Assembly (NCBI GenBank): GCA_963696655.1
Contig: CAVOLB010000132.1
Location: 1 to 64,000 of the forward strand
From: Hypericibacter sp963696655
Lineage (GTDB): Bacteria; Pseudomonadota; Alphaproteobacteria; Dongiales; Dongiaceae
Reading direction: 5' to 3'
DNA length: 64,000 nucleotides
The notes under the pieces are model-generated. The model saw only the letters and a program-made list of their open reading frames with translations. It ran no database searches and was not told the origin of the DNA. The position numbers were made by a program, and so were the translations under genes. The first letter of the stretch is position 1. Each line of letters begins with the position of its first letter. Below are positions 1-8,308 of the stretch, one piece after another.

Positions 1-448
1 GAGACCGCATCGGTGGCCGAGGCCCTGGGCGGCCTGCGCAGCCGCGACGCGGAGGCCTCGATGGGCCTGCCGCGCTTCCCCGGCGGCGGGCTGATCCTGT
101 CCGGCGCCAACGCCGCCAACAGCCTGCGCTCGGACGCCGTGCGCTACGTGGCCTGCGACGAGGTGGACGGTTTCGAGTGGCAGGTCGGCGGCGAAGGCGA
201 CCCGCTGGAACTGATCGAAAACCGCCAGCGCACCTACTCGCGTCGCAAGCTGCCGCTGGTCTCCACGCCCACCCAGCGCGGCGGCTCGCGCATCGAGCAG
301 CGCTACCAGCAGACCGACCAGCGCCGCTACCACCTGCCCTGCCCGCACTGCGGCACGCTGCAGGTGATGGGCTGGGCCAACATGCACTGGACCTGCCGCA
401 CCGTGGCCGCCGCGCCGGGCGCCGCGAGCGGCGCGAGGTCGTCGACGC
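1..448 (+). pseudogene. Second, inverted copy of the terminase fragment
   Basis: This is the plus-strand copy of the same terminase segment, covering the Walker B-like YVACDEVDGF, the STPTQRGGSRIEQRY segment and the CPHCGTLQ zinc ribbon. It is nearly identical to the minus-strand copy, apart from a single-base difference near 425. It starts at the window edge and ends in the palindrome loop, so it has neither start nor stop of its own. The plus frame continues by chance into the RidA-like gene at 1294, giving a long open frame that should not be taken as a fusion protein. Confidence 0.8.
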
Positions 449-933
449 GGGTAGCGCGCGCCGCAGTCGCCGCACGCGTACCAGGCGTCGACGACCTCGC
501 GCCGCTCGGCGGCGCCCGGCGCGGCGGCCACGGTGCGGCAGGTCCAGTGCATGTTGGCCCAGCCCATCACCTGCAGCGTGCCGCAGTGCGGGCAGGGCAG
601 GTGGTAGCGGCGCTGGTCGGTCTGCTGGTAGCGCTGCTCGATGCGCGAGCCGCCGCGCTGGGTGGGCGTGGAGACCAGCAGCAGCTTGCGACGCGAGTAG
701 GTGCGCTGGCGGTTTTCGATCAGTTCCAGCGGGTCGCCTTCGCCGCCGACCTGCCACTCGAAACCGTCCACCTCGTCGCAGGCCACGTAGCGCACGGCGT
801 CCGAGCGCAGGCTGTTGGCGGCGTTGGCGCCGGACAGGATCAGCCCGCCGCCGGGGAAGCGCAGCAGGCCCATCGAGGCCTCGGCATCGCGGCTGCGCAG
901 GCCGCCCAGGGCCTCGGCCACCGATGCGGTCTC
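1..933. repeat. Near-perfect long inverted repeat (phage terminase arms)
   Basis: Positions 1-448 reappear as their reverse complement at 485-933, with a loop of about 36 bases (449-484) and one single-base indel near 425/507. The two arms encode the same part of a phage terminase in opposite directions. A perfect fold-back of this size at a sequence end is typical of amplification or assembly chimeras, but a real inverted phage remnant cannot be excluded from the sequence alone. Confidence 0.9.
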
Positions 934-1290
934 CCGGATCATGGTGCGCAGGCGCCGCTTCACAAACCGATCGCGCAGGCCGATAGTCGGCAGCACCATC
1001 ATCATTTCGGCCGGGGCGTGGCTGGCCACGTAGCCGACCCAGTTGAGCAACACCTCGGTGCCGCCGCCCTGGGCGGATTTCATGATCACGACTTCCTGGC
1101 AGGGGTCGTGCGCGGACAGGCTGTCCATGATCGCGCAGGTACGCACCAGGTCCGTGTTCCACGGGCCTGGGTTGGCGGTGCCGGTCTTTATTTCGCGGTG
1201 CGTGTCGGCCCACTGCGAGACGGTCAGCGTGCGGCGCGGGCGCACGCCCTGGCCGAGGCGGCTGCCGCGAACCGCACCGCAAGGGAGGCC
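449..1290 (-). pseudogene. Phage terminase large subunit, GpA family, N-terminal part
   Basis: Read on the minus strand, this frame is open from about 1290 to the left window edge. It resembles the N-terminal ATPase part of lambda GpA-type terminases, which package phage DNA into proheads. Visible features are a SQWADTHRE segment, a KSAQGGGTE motif in the Walker A position (usual form KSAQxGKTE), PTIGLRDRFVKRRL, and YVACDEVDGF in the Walker B position. CPHCGTLQ and YACGDCGARY follow as a zinc-ribbon-like pair. The frame then runs into the inverted second copy, so the nuclease half is missing. The 5' end is cut by the junction with the chromosomal ridA-like gene near 1270-1290. No other phage gene is present nearby. 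It is either a stranded phage fragment or a chimeric join. Confidence 0.75.
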
Positions 1291-1293
1291 ATC

Positions 1294-1689
1294 ATGACGA
1301 TGAACGTGGAAACCTCGACCCCGCCCGGCACGCCGACGCCGATCGGGCCCTACAATCACATCGCCAAGGTCGGCCCCTTCATCACCATCGGCGGCACGGC
1401 CGGCGTCGATCCGGCGACGGGACGGCTCGCGGGTCCGGATGTCCATGCGCAGACGACGCAGATCCTCAAATCCTTCGCGGTGATGCTGGCCTCGGTCGGC
1501 TCGGACCTCGGCCATGTCCTGCATATCAACGTCTTCCTCGCGGCGATGTCGGACTTCGAGCGCATGAATGCCGCCTATATCGAGGCGATGGGCGCGCATC
1601 GCCCCGCACGGACCGTCATCGGCGTGCGCGAGCTGCCGAAGCCCGGCGTGCTGCTGACGATGAACCTGACCGCGGTGACGCGGGACTAG
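1294..1689 (+). CDS. RidA/YjgF family protein
   Basis: The product is a 131-residue Rid (YjgF/YER057c/UK114) family protein. RidA members hydrolyse reactive enamine/imine intermediates made by PLP-dependent dehydratases, but many paralogues have other or unknown substrates. The sequence has the family pattern: PIGPYNHIAKVGPFITIGGTAG near the N-terminus, a central QTTQILKSFAVMLASVGSDLGHVLHINVF segment, and a C-terminal ARTVIGVRELPKPGVLLTMNLTAV containing the conserved Arg. The start at 1294 is supported by GGGAGG a few bases upstream and by the family's usual length. The frame is open further upstream only because of the terminase palindrome. It appears to be the first native chromosomal gene in the window. 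Confidence 0.85.
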   Translation: MTMNVETSTPPGTPTPIGPYNHIAKVGPFITIGGTAGVDPATGRLAGPDVHAQTTQILKSFAVMLASVGSDLGHVLHINVFLAAMSDFERMNAAYIEAMGAHRPARTVIGVRELPKPGVLLTMNLTAVTRD

Positions 1690-1905
1690 GCGAGCCAACC
1701 GTGCCCCCCTTCTTGCCTCTCCGCCTGCGAAGCGAGAGGAGCGGGTTGCGCAGGCTCAGTTGAGGCGAAGCTGAAACTCAGCCGGAGCCGGGAGAGAGGG
1801 CCCCTTCTCCGGTTCACCCGTTTGTCGGCCGGAGGCCGCCGATCCCTTGTTTCCGCGGCCCCGCTGTGGCTTGCTTGAGGGACCGCCAAGCGAGGGAGTC
1901 TCGTC

Positions 1906-2535
1906 ATGCCCGATCCGACCTTGTGGGGATTGTTCGTCGCCGCCTCGGTGCTGCTGCTGCTGACGCCGGGCCCGGCCGTGCTTTATATCGTCGCGCGCTC
2001 GGTCGAGCAGGGGCGCAAGGCGGGGCTGGTCTCGGTGCTCGGCATCCATCTCGGCACCATCGTCCATATCACCGCGGCGGCGGTTGGACTCTCGGCCCTC
2101 CTCGTGTCGTCGGCGCTCGCCTTCGCGATCGTCAAATATCTCGGCGCCGCCTATCTGATCTGGATCGGCATTCGCACCTTCATGGCGAAGGATCCGGATC
2201 CCGACGCACCCGCGATCCCGGCCGCGCCCCTGCGCCGCGTCTTCCGCGACGGCTTCGTGGTCAATCTCTTCAACCCGAAGACCGCGATCTTCTTCCTCGC
2301 CTTCCTGCCGCAGTTCGTCCGGCCGGAGCGCGGCGCGCTCCACTGGCAGATCCTCGTCCTCGGCCTCACTTTCATGGGCCTCGGCATCATGAGCGACGGG
2401 ATGTTCGCACTGGCCGCCGGGACCGCCGGCGACTTCCTGCGCCGCAACCGCCGCTTCCTGCGCATCCAGCGCTGGTTCGCCGGCACCTCCTTCATCGGCC
2501 TGGGAATCACCGCGGCGCTGGCGACGCGCAAATAG
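1906..2535 (+). CDS. LysE/RhtB family amino-acid exporter
   Basis: The product is a 209-residue inner-membrane protein of the LysE/RhtB translocator family. These proteins export amino acids such as lysine, threonine or homoserine lactone by proton antiport, and the substrate here cannot be told. The N-terminal hydrophobic segment ends in the family signature LLTPGPAVLYIVARS. It is followed by a long second helix (AGLVSVLGIHLGTIVHITAAAVGLSALL), KYLGAAYLIWIGI, and the conserved central GFVVNLFNPKTAIFFLAFLPQFV motif. The last helix is TSFIGLGITAALA. Six membrane segments are consistent with the family. It has its own Shine-Dalgarno-like GAGGGAGTC... region upstream and converges with the following alcohol dehydrogenase, ending 24 bases from it. 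Confidence 0.9.
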   Translation: MPDPTLWGLFVAASVLLLLTPGPAVLYIVARSVEQGRKAGLVSVLGIHLGTIVHITAAAVGLSALLVSSALAFAIVKYLGAAYLIWIGIRTFMAKDPDPDAPAIPAAPLRRVFRDGFVVNLFNPKTAIFFLAFLPQFVRPERGALHWQILVLGLTFMGLGIMSDGMFALAAGTAGDFLRRNRRFLRIQRWFAGTSFIGLGITAALATRK

Positions 2536-2559
2536 CGGTCTCGACGGGGCGTTCGCCTC

Positions 2560-3645
2560 TTACTGATCGAACATGATCACGCTGCGCGCGACCCCGCCAC
2601 GCTTCATCTCGGCGAAGGCCTCGTTGATCTGCTCGAGACCGATCCGGCGGGAGATCATGTCGTCGAGTTTGAGCTTGCCGGCGAGATAGAAGTCGACGAA
2701 GCGCGGCATGTCGACCCGGAAATGATTCGACCCCATGTTGGAGCCCTGCAGCTTCTTGTCGCTGAGCAGGTCGGCGCCGCTGACCTCGATCATCTGACCC
2801 TCGGGCACCATGCCGATGATCGTCGCCGTGCCGGAAGCGCGCAGCATCCGGAACGCCTGCTCCGAGGTCTTCTTGAGGCCGAGCGCCTCGAAGGAATACT
2901 CGACCCCGCCATGGGTCATGTCCCGGATCGCCTCGACCGGATCGGTGCGGCTGGCGTCGACCACGTCGGTCGCGCCGAAATGCTTGGCCAGATTGAGCTT
3001 CGAGCCCTTGATGTCGACCGCGATGATGCGGCCGGCGCCGGCGATCGCGGCGCCGTTGATCGCCGACAGGCCGACGCCGCCGCAGCCGATGACCGCGACC
3101 GTGCTGCCGACCTCGATCTGCGCCGTGTTGGTGACGGCGCCGAAGCCGGTCGTGACCGCGCAGCCGATCAGCGCCGCCCGATCGAGCGGCATGTCCTTGC
3201 GGATCTTCACCAGCGCATGCTCGTGGACCAGCATGGTCTCGGCGAAGGAGGAGAGGCTGTAGAACTGGTGCATCGGCCCGCTCTTCTGCGACAGCCGCGG
3301 CTCCTGGTCCTCGTCGCGCCCGGTCTCGGGATTCTGGCAGCTATAGGGCCGGCCCGTGGTGCAGTACTCGCAATGCCCGCAGAACACCGACAGGCAGGTG
3401 ATGACGTGATTGCCGGGCTTCACATAGGTCACCTCGGGGCCGACCTTCTCGACGATGCCGGCCAATTCATGCCCCAGCACGGTCGGCTTCGGGCAGGCAT
3501 AGAGCCCCTCGATATAATGGAGATCGCTGTGGCAGACGCCCACGGCGGCGGTCCGGATCAGGACCTCATGCGCCCGCGGCAGCGAGACGGCAACATCCTC
3601 GATGGTGAGCGGTTGGCCGATCTCGCGCAGGACGGCGGCTTTCAT
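2560..3645 (-). CDS. Zinc-dependent alcohol dehydrogenase (MDR family)
   Basis: The product is a 361-residue medium-chain zinc alcohol dehydrogenase, presumably cytosolic and NAD(P)-linked. Catalytic zinc ligands are visible as GVCHSDLHY (Cys38) and GHELAG (His59-Glu60). The structural zinc lobe is present as four cysteines at about 89, 92, 95 and 103 (CGHCEYC...C). The Rossmann nucleotide site is VIGCGGVGLSA, followed by the acidic VDI turn that favours NAD. The ATG at 3645 is preceded by AGGGAG at a normal distance, whereas the upstream in-frame ATG at 3717 has no such site. The overall pattern is close to the class III/NDMA-dependent-like subgroup, but the substrate is unknown. It is transcribed away from the methyltransferase 5' fragment at 3785. 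Confidence 0.9.
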   Translation of the reverse strand: MKAAVLREIGQPLTIEDVAVSLPRAHEVLIRTAAVGVCHSDLHYIEGLYACPKPTVLGHELAGIVEKVGPEVTYVKPGNHVITCLSVFCGHCEYCTTGRPYSCQNPETGRDEDQEPRLSQKSGPMHQFYSLSSFAETMLVHEHALVKIRKDMPLDRAALIGCAVTTGFGAVTNTAQIEVGSTVAVIGCGGVGLSAINGAAIAGAGRIIAVDIKGSKLNLAKHFGATDVVDASRTDPVEAIRDMTHGGVEYSFEALGLKKTSEQAFRMLRASGTATIIGMVPEGQMIEVSGADLLSDKKLQGSNMGSNHFRVDMPRFVDFYLAGKLKLDDMISRRIGLEQINEAFAEMKRGGVARSVIMFDQ

Positions 3646-3733
3646 GGGCGACTCCCTGGTTTCACTCTTCTGGGGTGACGGCGCCCACTCTACACGCAGG
3701 GGCCCGCCTCCCTTCAACCCGATCGAGAGGGGC

Positions 3734-3868
3734 TGCGGCGAGAAACCTGTCGATCAGAGCGGCGTCGCGGGATATGTAGACGGGATGACCGAGGGCGGCG
3801 ATTTCGAGATCTTCCTGGTGACGGCACCGGGCCTGGAATCCGCGCTTTGCGCGGAAGCGCGGGCCGCC
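3734..3868 (+). repeat. Left direct repeat flanking the apbE-pepSY island
   Basis: This stretch is repeated in the same orientation at about 11116-11251. The last 60 bases are almost identical, while the part upstream of the start codon is more diverged. Together the copies bracket about 7.4 kb. Confidence 0.8.
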
Positions 3869-3880
3869 CGACTCCGGGCA
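3785..3880 (+). pseudogene. Truncated 5' copy of the THUMP methyltransferase gene
   Basis: The first 30 or so codons match the start of the intact methyltransferase at 11169, including FEIFLVTAPGLESALCAEARAA. The match then breaks off at about 3869 into unrelated sequence that reaches a stop at 3952. The similarity also covers about 50 bases upstream of the start codon. It therefore looks like the left-hand relic of the methyltransferase gene, left behind when the apbE/PepSY/two-component block arrived between the two copies. Confidence 0.85.
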
Positions 3881-3968
3881 TCTCAAATCATCCCTGTCCC
3901 CGCGGAGGACAACGTCCTGCGCGCCTCCTTCGGCTCGATTGCAGTCGGATAGCCGGGAACGGCCGGTG

Positions 3969-4919
3969 TCAACAGCTGCGGAAAACGCTGCCGACAGGAA
4001 GCTGGATCAGCGCCCCGTTTCGCCGCAGGACGAACAGTGCCTCCAGGTCTTGCTTTCCGGCCAATGCAGTCCCTTCGATTTCTCCGAGAACCAGCAGGGC
4101 CGTCGCCCATGCGTCGGCCTCGATGCAGTTGTCGGCGATCACCGTAACGGATGCGACAGCGTTGTTCGTAGGCCCGCCGCGCAGCCGGTCCATGGTGTGG
4201 GAAAGGCGCATTTCCTCGACATCGATCCAGCGCCGATAGTCCCCGGACGTCGCTATTGCCGCATCCTGCAGCGTGACCACCCCCAAGGGGCTGCGTGTGC
4301 CATAGTCCGGCTTTTCCACCGCTACCGCCCACGGCGTCCCATCCGGCTTGGCGCCTTGCGCCTTCAACTCTCCATCGAGGCTGACGAGCGCATCGTCGAT
4401 GCCGAAAGACCGAACCACTCTCATCAATTCGTCCACGCCAAAGCCCTTGGCGATGCCCGCCAAGTCCAGTTGCATCGGCGCGTGTTTGCGCGCCCGCCCC
4501 CCGGCCAGGTCAAGTTCCAGCACCTCATGCGTCGGCGCCCGCTCCTTATGCAAAAGCGATTGAATGGCTGCGGCGTCGGGCCCTTTCCCGCCTGGGCCGA
4601 AGCCCCACGCATTCACCAGTTCCCCCAAGCCGATATCGAACGCCCCGCTCGAGGCGCGCCCGATTGCGAGCCCCTTGGCGAGCACGAACATCAATTTGGC
4701 GGGCAGCGGCACCCAGGCATCGTTCGGGGCGGCGTTGAGGCGCATCAGGTCGCTGTGCGGGTTCCAGGTCGACATCTCGCGGTCCACCCGGTCCACGGCC
4801 TCGGCCAAAGCCGCCTCCAGCGCGGCGATGTCGGCGCCAGGCAAGGCGTAGACGAGAGCCGACCAGCGCGTGCCCATCGTGGCGCCGCTCAGGGCGTGGC
4901 GCCTCGCATCAGTAGACAT
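3969..4919 (-). CDS. apbE: FAD:protein FMN transferase (ApbE)
   Basis: The product is a 316-residue ApbE-family enzyme. ApbE transfers FMN from FAD to a Thr or Ser of target proteins by a phosphoester bond, with magnesium. Family landmarks are visible: GATMGTRWSALVYA at the N-terminus, FDIGLGELVNAWGFGP, LDLAGIAKGFGVDE (the AKG...D motif), ATSGDYRR, SHTMDRLRGG and the metal-binding ADAWATALLVLG. The ATG at 4919 has AGGGAGG upstream and overlaps the end of the PepSY-flavodoxin reductase by 11 bases, so the two are translationally coupled. No lipoprotein signal is seen at this start, unlike many periplasmic ApbE proteins, so it may act in the cytoplasm or rely on an unrecognised signal. The likely local target is the DUF2271 protein encoded two genes upstream. 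Confidence 0.92.
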   Translation of the reverse strand: MSTDARRHALSGATMGTRWSALVYALPGADIAALEAALAEAVDRVDREMSTWNPHSDLMRLNAAPNDAWVPLPAKLMFVLAKGLAIGRASSGAFDIGLGELVNAWGFGPGGKGPDAAAIQSLLHKERAPTHEVLELDLAGGRARKHAPMQLDLAGIAKGFGVDELMRVVRSFGIDDALVSLDGELKAQGAKPDGTPWAVAVEKPDYGTRSPLGVVTLQDAAIATSGDYRRWIDVEEMRLSHTMDRLRGGPTNNAVASVTVIADNCIEADAWATALLVLGEIEGTALAGKQDLEALFVLRRNGALIQLPVGSVFRSC

Positions 4920-7119
4920 CTTCGGCGTACCTCCCTTGGGCCTTGAGAGTGGCGGTGTCGAGGCCGATCGAGGCCAGCACATCGCCCAGCGCCGCCATGA
5001 CACCGGCGGCCATGTCGCGGCCTCCGCAGACCATGATCTGGGCGCCGTCGGCGACCATTTTGCGCAGGGCGGCCGCATCCTGGCGAAGCCGGTCCTGCAC
5101 ATAGACGCGGTCCGCGCCGCGCGAGAAGGCCGTGCTCAGGCTCGTCAGCCGCCTGTCCTCCAGCCAGCGGTCGATCTCGTCCTGGTAGAGGAAATCCGAT
5201 TCCGGATTGCGTGCGCCGAAATAGAGATGCATCGGACGGGCCCGGCTGTTGGCGCGTATGAAACCTGCCAGCGGCCCGACACCCGCGCCGGCCCCGATCA
5301 GGATCACCGGCCGGCGTCCGCGGGCGGGCCGGAAGTTGGGGTTCGGCCGGAGGAAAGCCTCGATGCGATCGCCGAGCTGCAAGCTATGAAGATGGCCCGA
5401 GCAGAGCCCGCCCGGCTGCTTGCGCACGCAGATCTCCAGGACGCCGTCTTCGCTCGATGTCGCCAGCGAGTAGTAGCGCGGCACGGCACAGCCCGGCGGC
5501 AGGACGCCCAGCAGATCGCCGGCGGCAAAGCTCGGCCACGCGGCGCCTCTCAGACGGGCCAGCGGATTGTCCTTCGGTACGGCAAACCGGAGGATGCTGG
5601 TGGGCGCCTGCACCTCGGCGCCATAGTCGCGGCGCGAAACCAGGGCTAGCGTCTGGCCATGCGGGCGGACGGGCGTATGCAGCAGCGTCAGGTCTTCGCC
5701 CATGGCCCGGGACAGGGCCTCCCCCCAGCGGGCGAATTCCTGGGCGGACTGGCGGTCGATCTCCTGCAGCGGCATCAATGACGTCCAGCCCCTTCGGGCC
5801 AGCGCCTGCTCGACGTCATGGGCGAACCGGCAGAATTTCGGGAATTGCCGGTCGCCGAAGCCAAGGATCGCGACGGGAAAGGCGGGCGGCGTCGCGATCC
5901 CCTCGATCCGCTTCAGGAATGACCGGGCGGTGGCCGGGGCCGCGCCGTCGCCATAAGTGGCGGTCAGCAGAAACATGCGTTTGGCCGCGCGATAGGACGG
6001 CGCCAGGCTGTCCATGGGAGCCGCGTGTACCTTGTGGCCGGCGGCGGTCAGCGCGTCGTGCAAGGTCCGGGCGAAGACCCAGCTGCTGCCGTTCTCGCTG
6101 CCGACAAGGATCACTGTATCGGCCGATTGTGCGGCGGCGTTTGCGGCGATGCGCGGGCGGGCGCGGCGTTGCGACCACCAGGCGAGTGTGCCGGTCGCGG
6201 CCATGATCGGCACGCTGAGCGCCGACGACCCCAGGATCAGGCCGAGCCACCACAACCCCTGTCCGGTGTGCAGCATGTAGATGATCTCGTAGATCCGACG
6301 GGCGATGTCGTGGTCGTGCCAGACCAGCATTTGTCCGGTGGCCTGATCGATGAATCCTTCGCCGGTGGCGGTCTTGATGCCGAAGGCATCGGTGGCGTCG
6401 CCGGGATAGGGAAAGGTGAGTTGGCGCAACTGGGTGAGGTCGATCGCCTGCAGCGCGGCGATCTGGTCCACAGGAAGGGGCTCCCCGCCATTCACCTCGA
6501 CCGGCAAAGCGGGGGCTGTCGACCGCCCGTCGGGAATCATTTCGAATGTCGCCAGCGACAGGTAGAGCGCTGTGACGGAAGACAACACAAGCCCGGCAAC
6601 CGCAACCCGGCCCAGATCGACATGCAGGCGCTGCTTGCCGCTGCCGCGCGCGCGACCGAGCAGCCGACGCCAGCCGCCCATGCGGCGCGCCGTCATCTGC
6701 AGGCCCGACAGGGCGAGCACCAGCATCGTCAGCGCCCCGGCACCCGCGGCCAACCTCCCGCCATCGCCCAGTAGGAACGACCTGTGCAGATTGGTCATCC
6801 AGCGCTCGAACCCCGACGGCGCGTAGTTGGAAACGGTCTGGCCGCTGACAGGATCGACCACGATCGAGGCGGGTCGATCATTCTCGAAATAGAATGCGAT
6901 GATCTTGCCCGATGCCGTGCGCCTGATCTGCTCGACACCGGGATGGGCCGCCGCGATCCGCCCGGCCAGATGGGCAATGCTGATCTGGTCGGCAGGCGCG
7001 GCCGCCGTTCCGGCCCGGTCCAGCGCGGGCAGGACCGACAGGACCATCCCGCTCAGGGCCAGGACGCTGACCAGGAGGCCGGCCAGAAGAGCCGGAAACT
7101 TGTGCAGTTGGCGCAGCAT
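4909..7119 (-). CDS. PepSY-TM / flavodoxin / FNR-type membrane flavoreductase
   Basis: The product is a 736-residue multidomain redox protein. Residues 1-330 form a PepSY_TM membrane module: an N-terminal helix (LLAGLLVSVLALSGMVLSVL), a periplasmic PepSY-like domain, a WMTNLHRSFLLGDGGR segment and further helices, with histidines that could hold haem. A flavodoxin-like FMN domain follows (from about VILVGSENGSSWVFA through LLTATYGDGAAPATA to ILGFGDRQFPKFC). The C-terminal half is a sulfite-reductase-alpha/FNR-type FAD and NAD(P)H module (PRYYSLATSS, GGLCSGHL, PVILIGAGAGVGPLAGFI, YFGARN, QIMVCGG). Such proteins pass electrons from cytosolic NAD(P)H across the inner membrane. Fused PepSY reductases have been associated with iron assimilation and with ApbE-flavinylated partners. 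It is the second gene of the DUF2271-reductase-apbE operon. Confidence 0.88.
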   Translation of the reverse strand: MLRQLHKFPALLAGLLVSVLALSGMVLSVLPALDRAGTAAAPADQISIAHLAGRIAAAHPGVEQIRRTASGKIIAFYFENDRPASIVVDPVSGQTVSNYAPSGFERWMTNLHRSFLLGDGGRLAAGAGALTMLVLALSGLQMTARRMGGWRRLLGRARGSGKQRLHVDLGRVAVAGLVLSSVTALYLSLATFEMIPDGRSTAPALPVEVNGGEPLPVDQIAALQAIDLTQLRQLTFPYPGDATDAFGIKTATGEGFIDQATGQMLVWHDHDIARRIYEIIYMLHTGQGLWWLGLILGSSALSVPIMAATGTLAWWSQRRARPRIAANAAAQSADTVILVGSENGSSWVFARTLHDALTAAGHKVHAAPMDSLAPSYRAAKRMFLLTATYGDGAAPATARSFLKRIEGIATPPAFPVAILGFGDRQFPKFCRFAHDVEQALARRGWTSLMPLQEIDRQSAQEFARWGEALSRAMGEDLTLLHTPVRPHGQTLALVSRRDYGAEVQAPTSILRFAVPKDNPLARLRGAAWPSFAAGDLLGVLPPGCAVPRYYSLATSSEDGVLEICVRKQPGGLCSGHLHSLQLGDRIEAFLRPNPNFRPARGRRPVILIGAGAGVGPLAGFIRANSRARPMHLYFGARNPESDFLYQDEIDRWLEDRRLTSLSTAFSRGADRVYVQDRLRQDAAALRKMVADGAQIMVCGGRDMAAGVMAALGDVLASIGLDTATLKAQGRYAEDVY

Positions 7120-7145
7120 GGGATCCGCCCTCGATCGACTGGCGC

Positions 7146-7616
7146 TTACATGTCGTAGGTGAAGGATCGGATATAGCGGCGGCCGGACACGGCCTTGCCG
7201 GCGCCGCCGGATGTCAGCGGCACGACCACCTCGGACGGGCTGTCGCTCATGTCTTCGGCTGCGGCGTCGATGTGCAGTTCATAGCCGGCATCGAACAGGG
7301 CGTCCGCCAGGTCGAGGGTTACCTTCAGCGACCGGCCCGCCCCGGCGCTGGCGCCCGTGATACCGTTGATCTCTTTGAGATTTCCACCGGATCCGTGGAC
7401 CCAGTCGCTGAGATGGCTGTAGTATTTGGACTTGCCGCCTGCCATCCACAGCGTGCCTTTGTAGGCCCCCGCCGCATCGGTGACATAGAGCGCCAGATAG
7501 GCGCCGTTGCCGCCATAATTGTTGAGCGTCGTGGTCAAGGTGACGGGACGGGCCATAGCCACGCCGGGCAGGGCGAGCGCCGTGGTCAGGGCGAGGGTGG
7601 CGAGAATCGGTTTCAT
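7146..7616 (-). CDS. DUF2271 secreted protein, candidate flavinylated electron carrier
   Basis: The product is a 156-residue protein with a clear Sec signal peptide (MKPILATLALTTALALPGVAMA). The mature part matches the DUF2271 style, with alternating beta-type segments such as TLTTTLNNYGGNGAYLALYVTD, KGTLWMAGGKSKYYSHLSDW and a C-terminal GRRYIRSFTYDM. Residues 84-90 read NGITGAS, close to the [D/S]GxTGA[T/S] pattern to which ApbE attaches FMN, which would make Ser90 the acceptor. The start at 7616 is the ATG followed by the signal peptide; ten upstream residues would spoil it. It heads an operon with the membrane flavoreductase and apbE, which fits a periplasmic flavoprotein reduced by that membrane protein. 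The attachment site is inferred, not proven. Confidence 0.85.
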   Translation of the reverse strand: MKPILATLALTTALALPGVAMARPVTLTTTLNNYGGNGAYLALYVTDAAGAYKGTLWMAGGKSKYYSHLSDWVHGSGGNLKEINGITGASAGAGRSLKVTLDLADALFDAGYELHIDAAAEDMSDSPSEVVVPLTSGGAGKAVSGRRYIRSFTYDM

Positions 7617-7698
7617 TTTATGTCTCCGGACTTGGGTCATCATGGGATCGAGACTGCGGGCGGCGACTGACGCGGCGCTGAAGACCCGGACAAATCTG

Positions 7699-7715
7699 CT
7701 TCAGGTCGCGGTCAG
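7699..7715 (+). promoter_or_regulatory. Candidate response-regulator box 1 (CTTCAGGT-N4-GTCAG)
   Basis: This 17-bp site lies about 80 bases upstream of the DUF2271 start. It contains TCAG repeated 11 bases apart, one helical turn, as expected for OmpR/PhoB-type regulators that bind direct repeats. The same motif occurs twice more in the other control region of this locus. Confidence 0.55.
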
Positions 7716-7770
7716 CTTTGGCCGCAGCGGGATATGAAACGTCCTGCATGGCGGCGCGGCACTCCGGCCA

Positions 7771-8160
7771 TCACTGCACCTGGACCGTCGGGGCCGAGCC
7801 CTTGTTGAAAAGACCGTTGTCGGGTGGCGTGACGCTGCCCGCCGGGGCTGCATTCTGGCCAGCATCGCGACTCTCGCTTTCGTCCTCATCCTCATATTCG
7901 GTGTCGACGATCGCCAATGATCCGGGGTTCACCTTCGCTTCGATCGCGCGGCCGTTCCCGTCGCGGCCCTTGATCTCGTAGCACCCGTCGTCCGTCTTGA
8001 TCCGGAACACGGTCCAGCCCCGCGCTTCGGCCATCTTCTGGACCGCTTCGCGCGGCTGCCAGTCGGCCATGGCTACATTGCAGCCATCGTCATCCGCCAT
8101 CGCGGCGCCCGCGCTCAGGGGACCCAGCAGAATGGCGGCACTCAGGACGATCCCTTTCAT
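7771..8160 (-). CDS. Small secreted PepSY-domain protein
   Basis: The product is a 129-residue exported protein with a signal peptide ending at SAGAAMA-D. Residues about 33-85 form a single PepSY domain (WQPREAVQKMAEARGWTVFRIKTDDGCYEIKGRDGNGRAIEAKVNPGSLAIV), a fold found in peptidase propeptides and redox or sensor contexts. Two cysteines (CNVAMADW and DGCYEIKG) could form a disulfide. The C-terminal tail is acidic and low complexity. It is transcribed divergently from the response regulator, with the paired motif sites between them. Small PepSY proteins next to QseBC-like systems are often part of the system's output or sensing. The exact role is unknown. Confidence 0.82.
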   Translation of the reverse strand: MKGIVLSAAILLGPLSAGAAMADDDGCNVAMADWQPREAVQKMAEARGWTVFRIKTDDGCYEIKGRDGNGRAIEAKVNPGSLAIVDTEYEDEDESESRDAGQNAAPAGSVTPPDNGLFNKGSAPTVQVQ

Positions 8161-8213
8161 CTCTCTCTAGCTCCCGTTCGGGTGTTTCGGTTCCTGTCTT
8201 GTGACATCCCCTC

Positions 8214-8230
8214 CTGACAGGGACCTGAAG
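8214..8230 (-). promoter_or_regulatory. Candidate response-regulator box 2
   Basis: Read on the minus strand it is CTTCAGGT-CCCT-GTCAG. It lies 54 bases upstream of the PepSY gene start and points toward that gene. Confidence 0.55.
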
Positions 8231-8246
8231 ACAACAGGGCTTTCCA

Positions 8247-8263
8247 CTTCAGGTGGCCGTCAG
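8247..8263 (+). promoter_or_regulatory. Candidate response-regulator box 3
   Basis: This is CTTCAGGT-GGCC-GTCAG on the plus strand, 46 bases upstream of the response-regulator start. It forms a divergent pair with box 2 (ACCTGAAG...CTTCAGGT), which suggests that the regulator controls both the PepSY gene and its own operon. Confidence 0.55.
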
Positions 8264-8308
8264 CTTGGTGCCGTACTAAGGTGCAGGAAGAACGACGGGA
8301 AATTGCCG

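Noticed and set aside
13..1689. A 558-codon open frame that seems to fuse terminase sequence with RidA
   Set aside because: It crosses the palindrome and reads the second terminase arm antisense. RidA has its own start and ribosome site at 1294.
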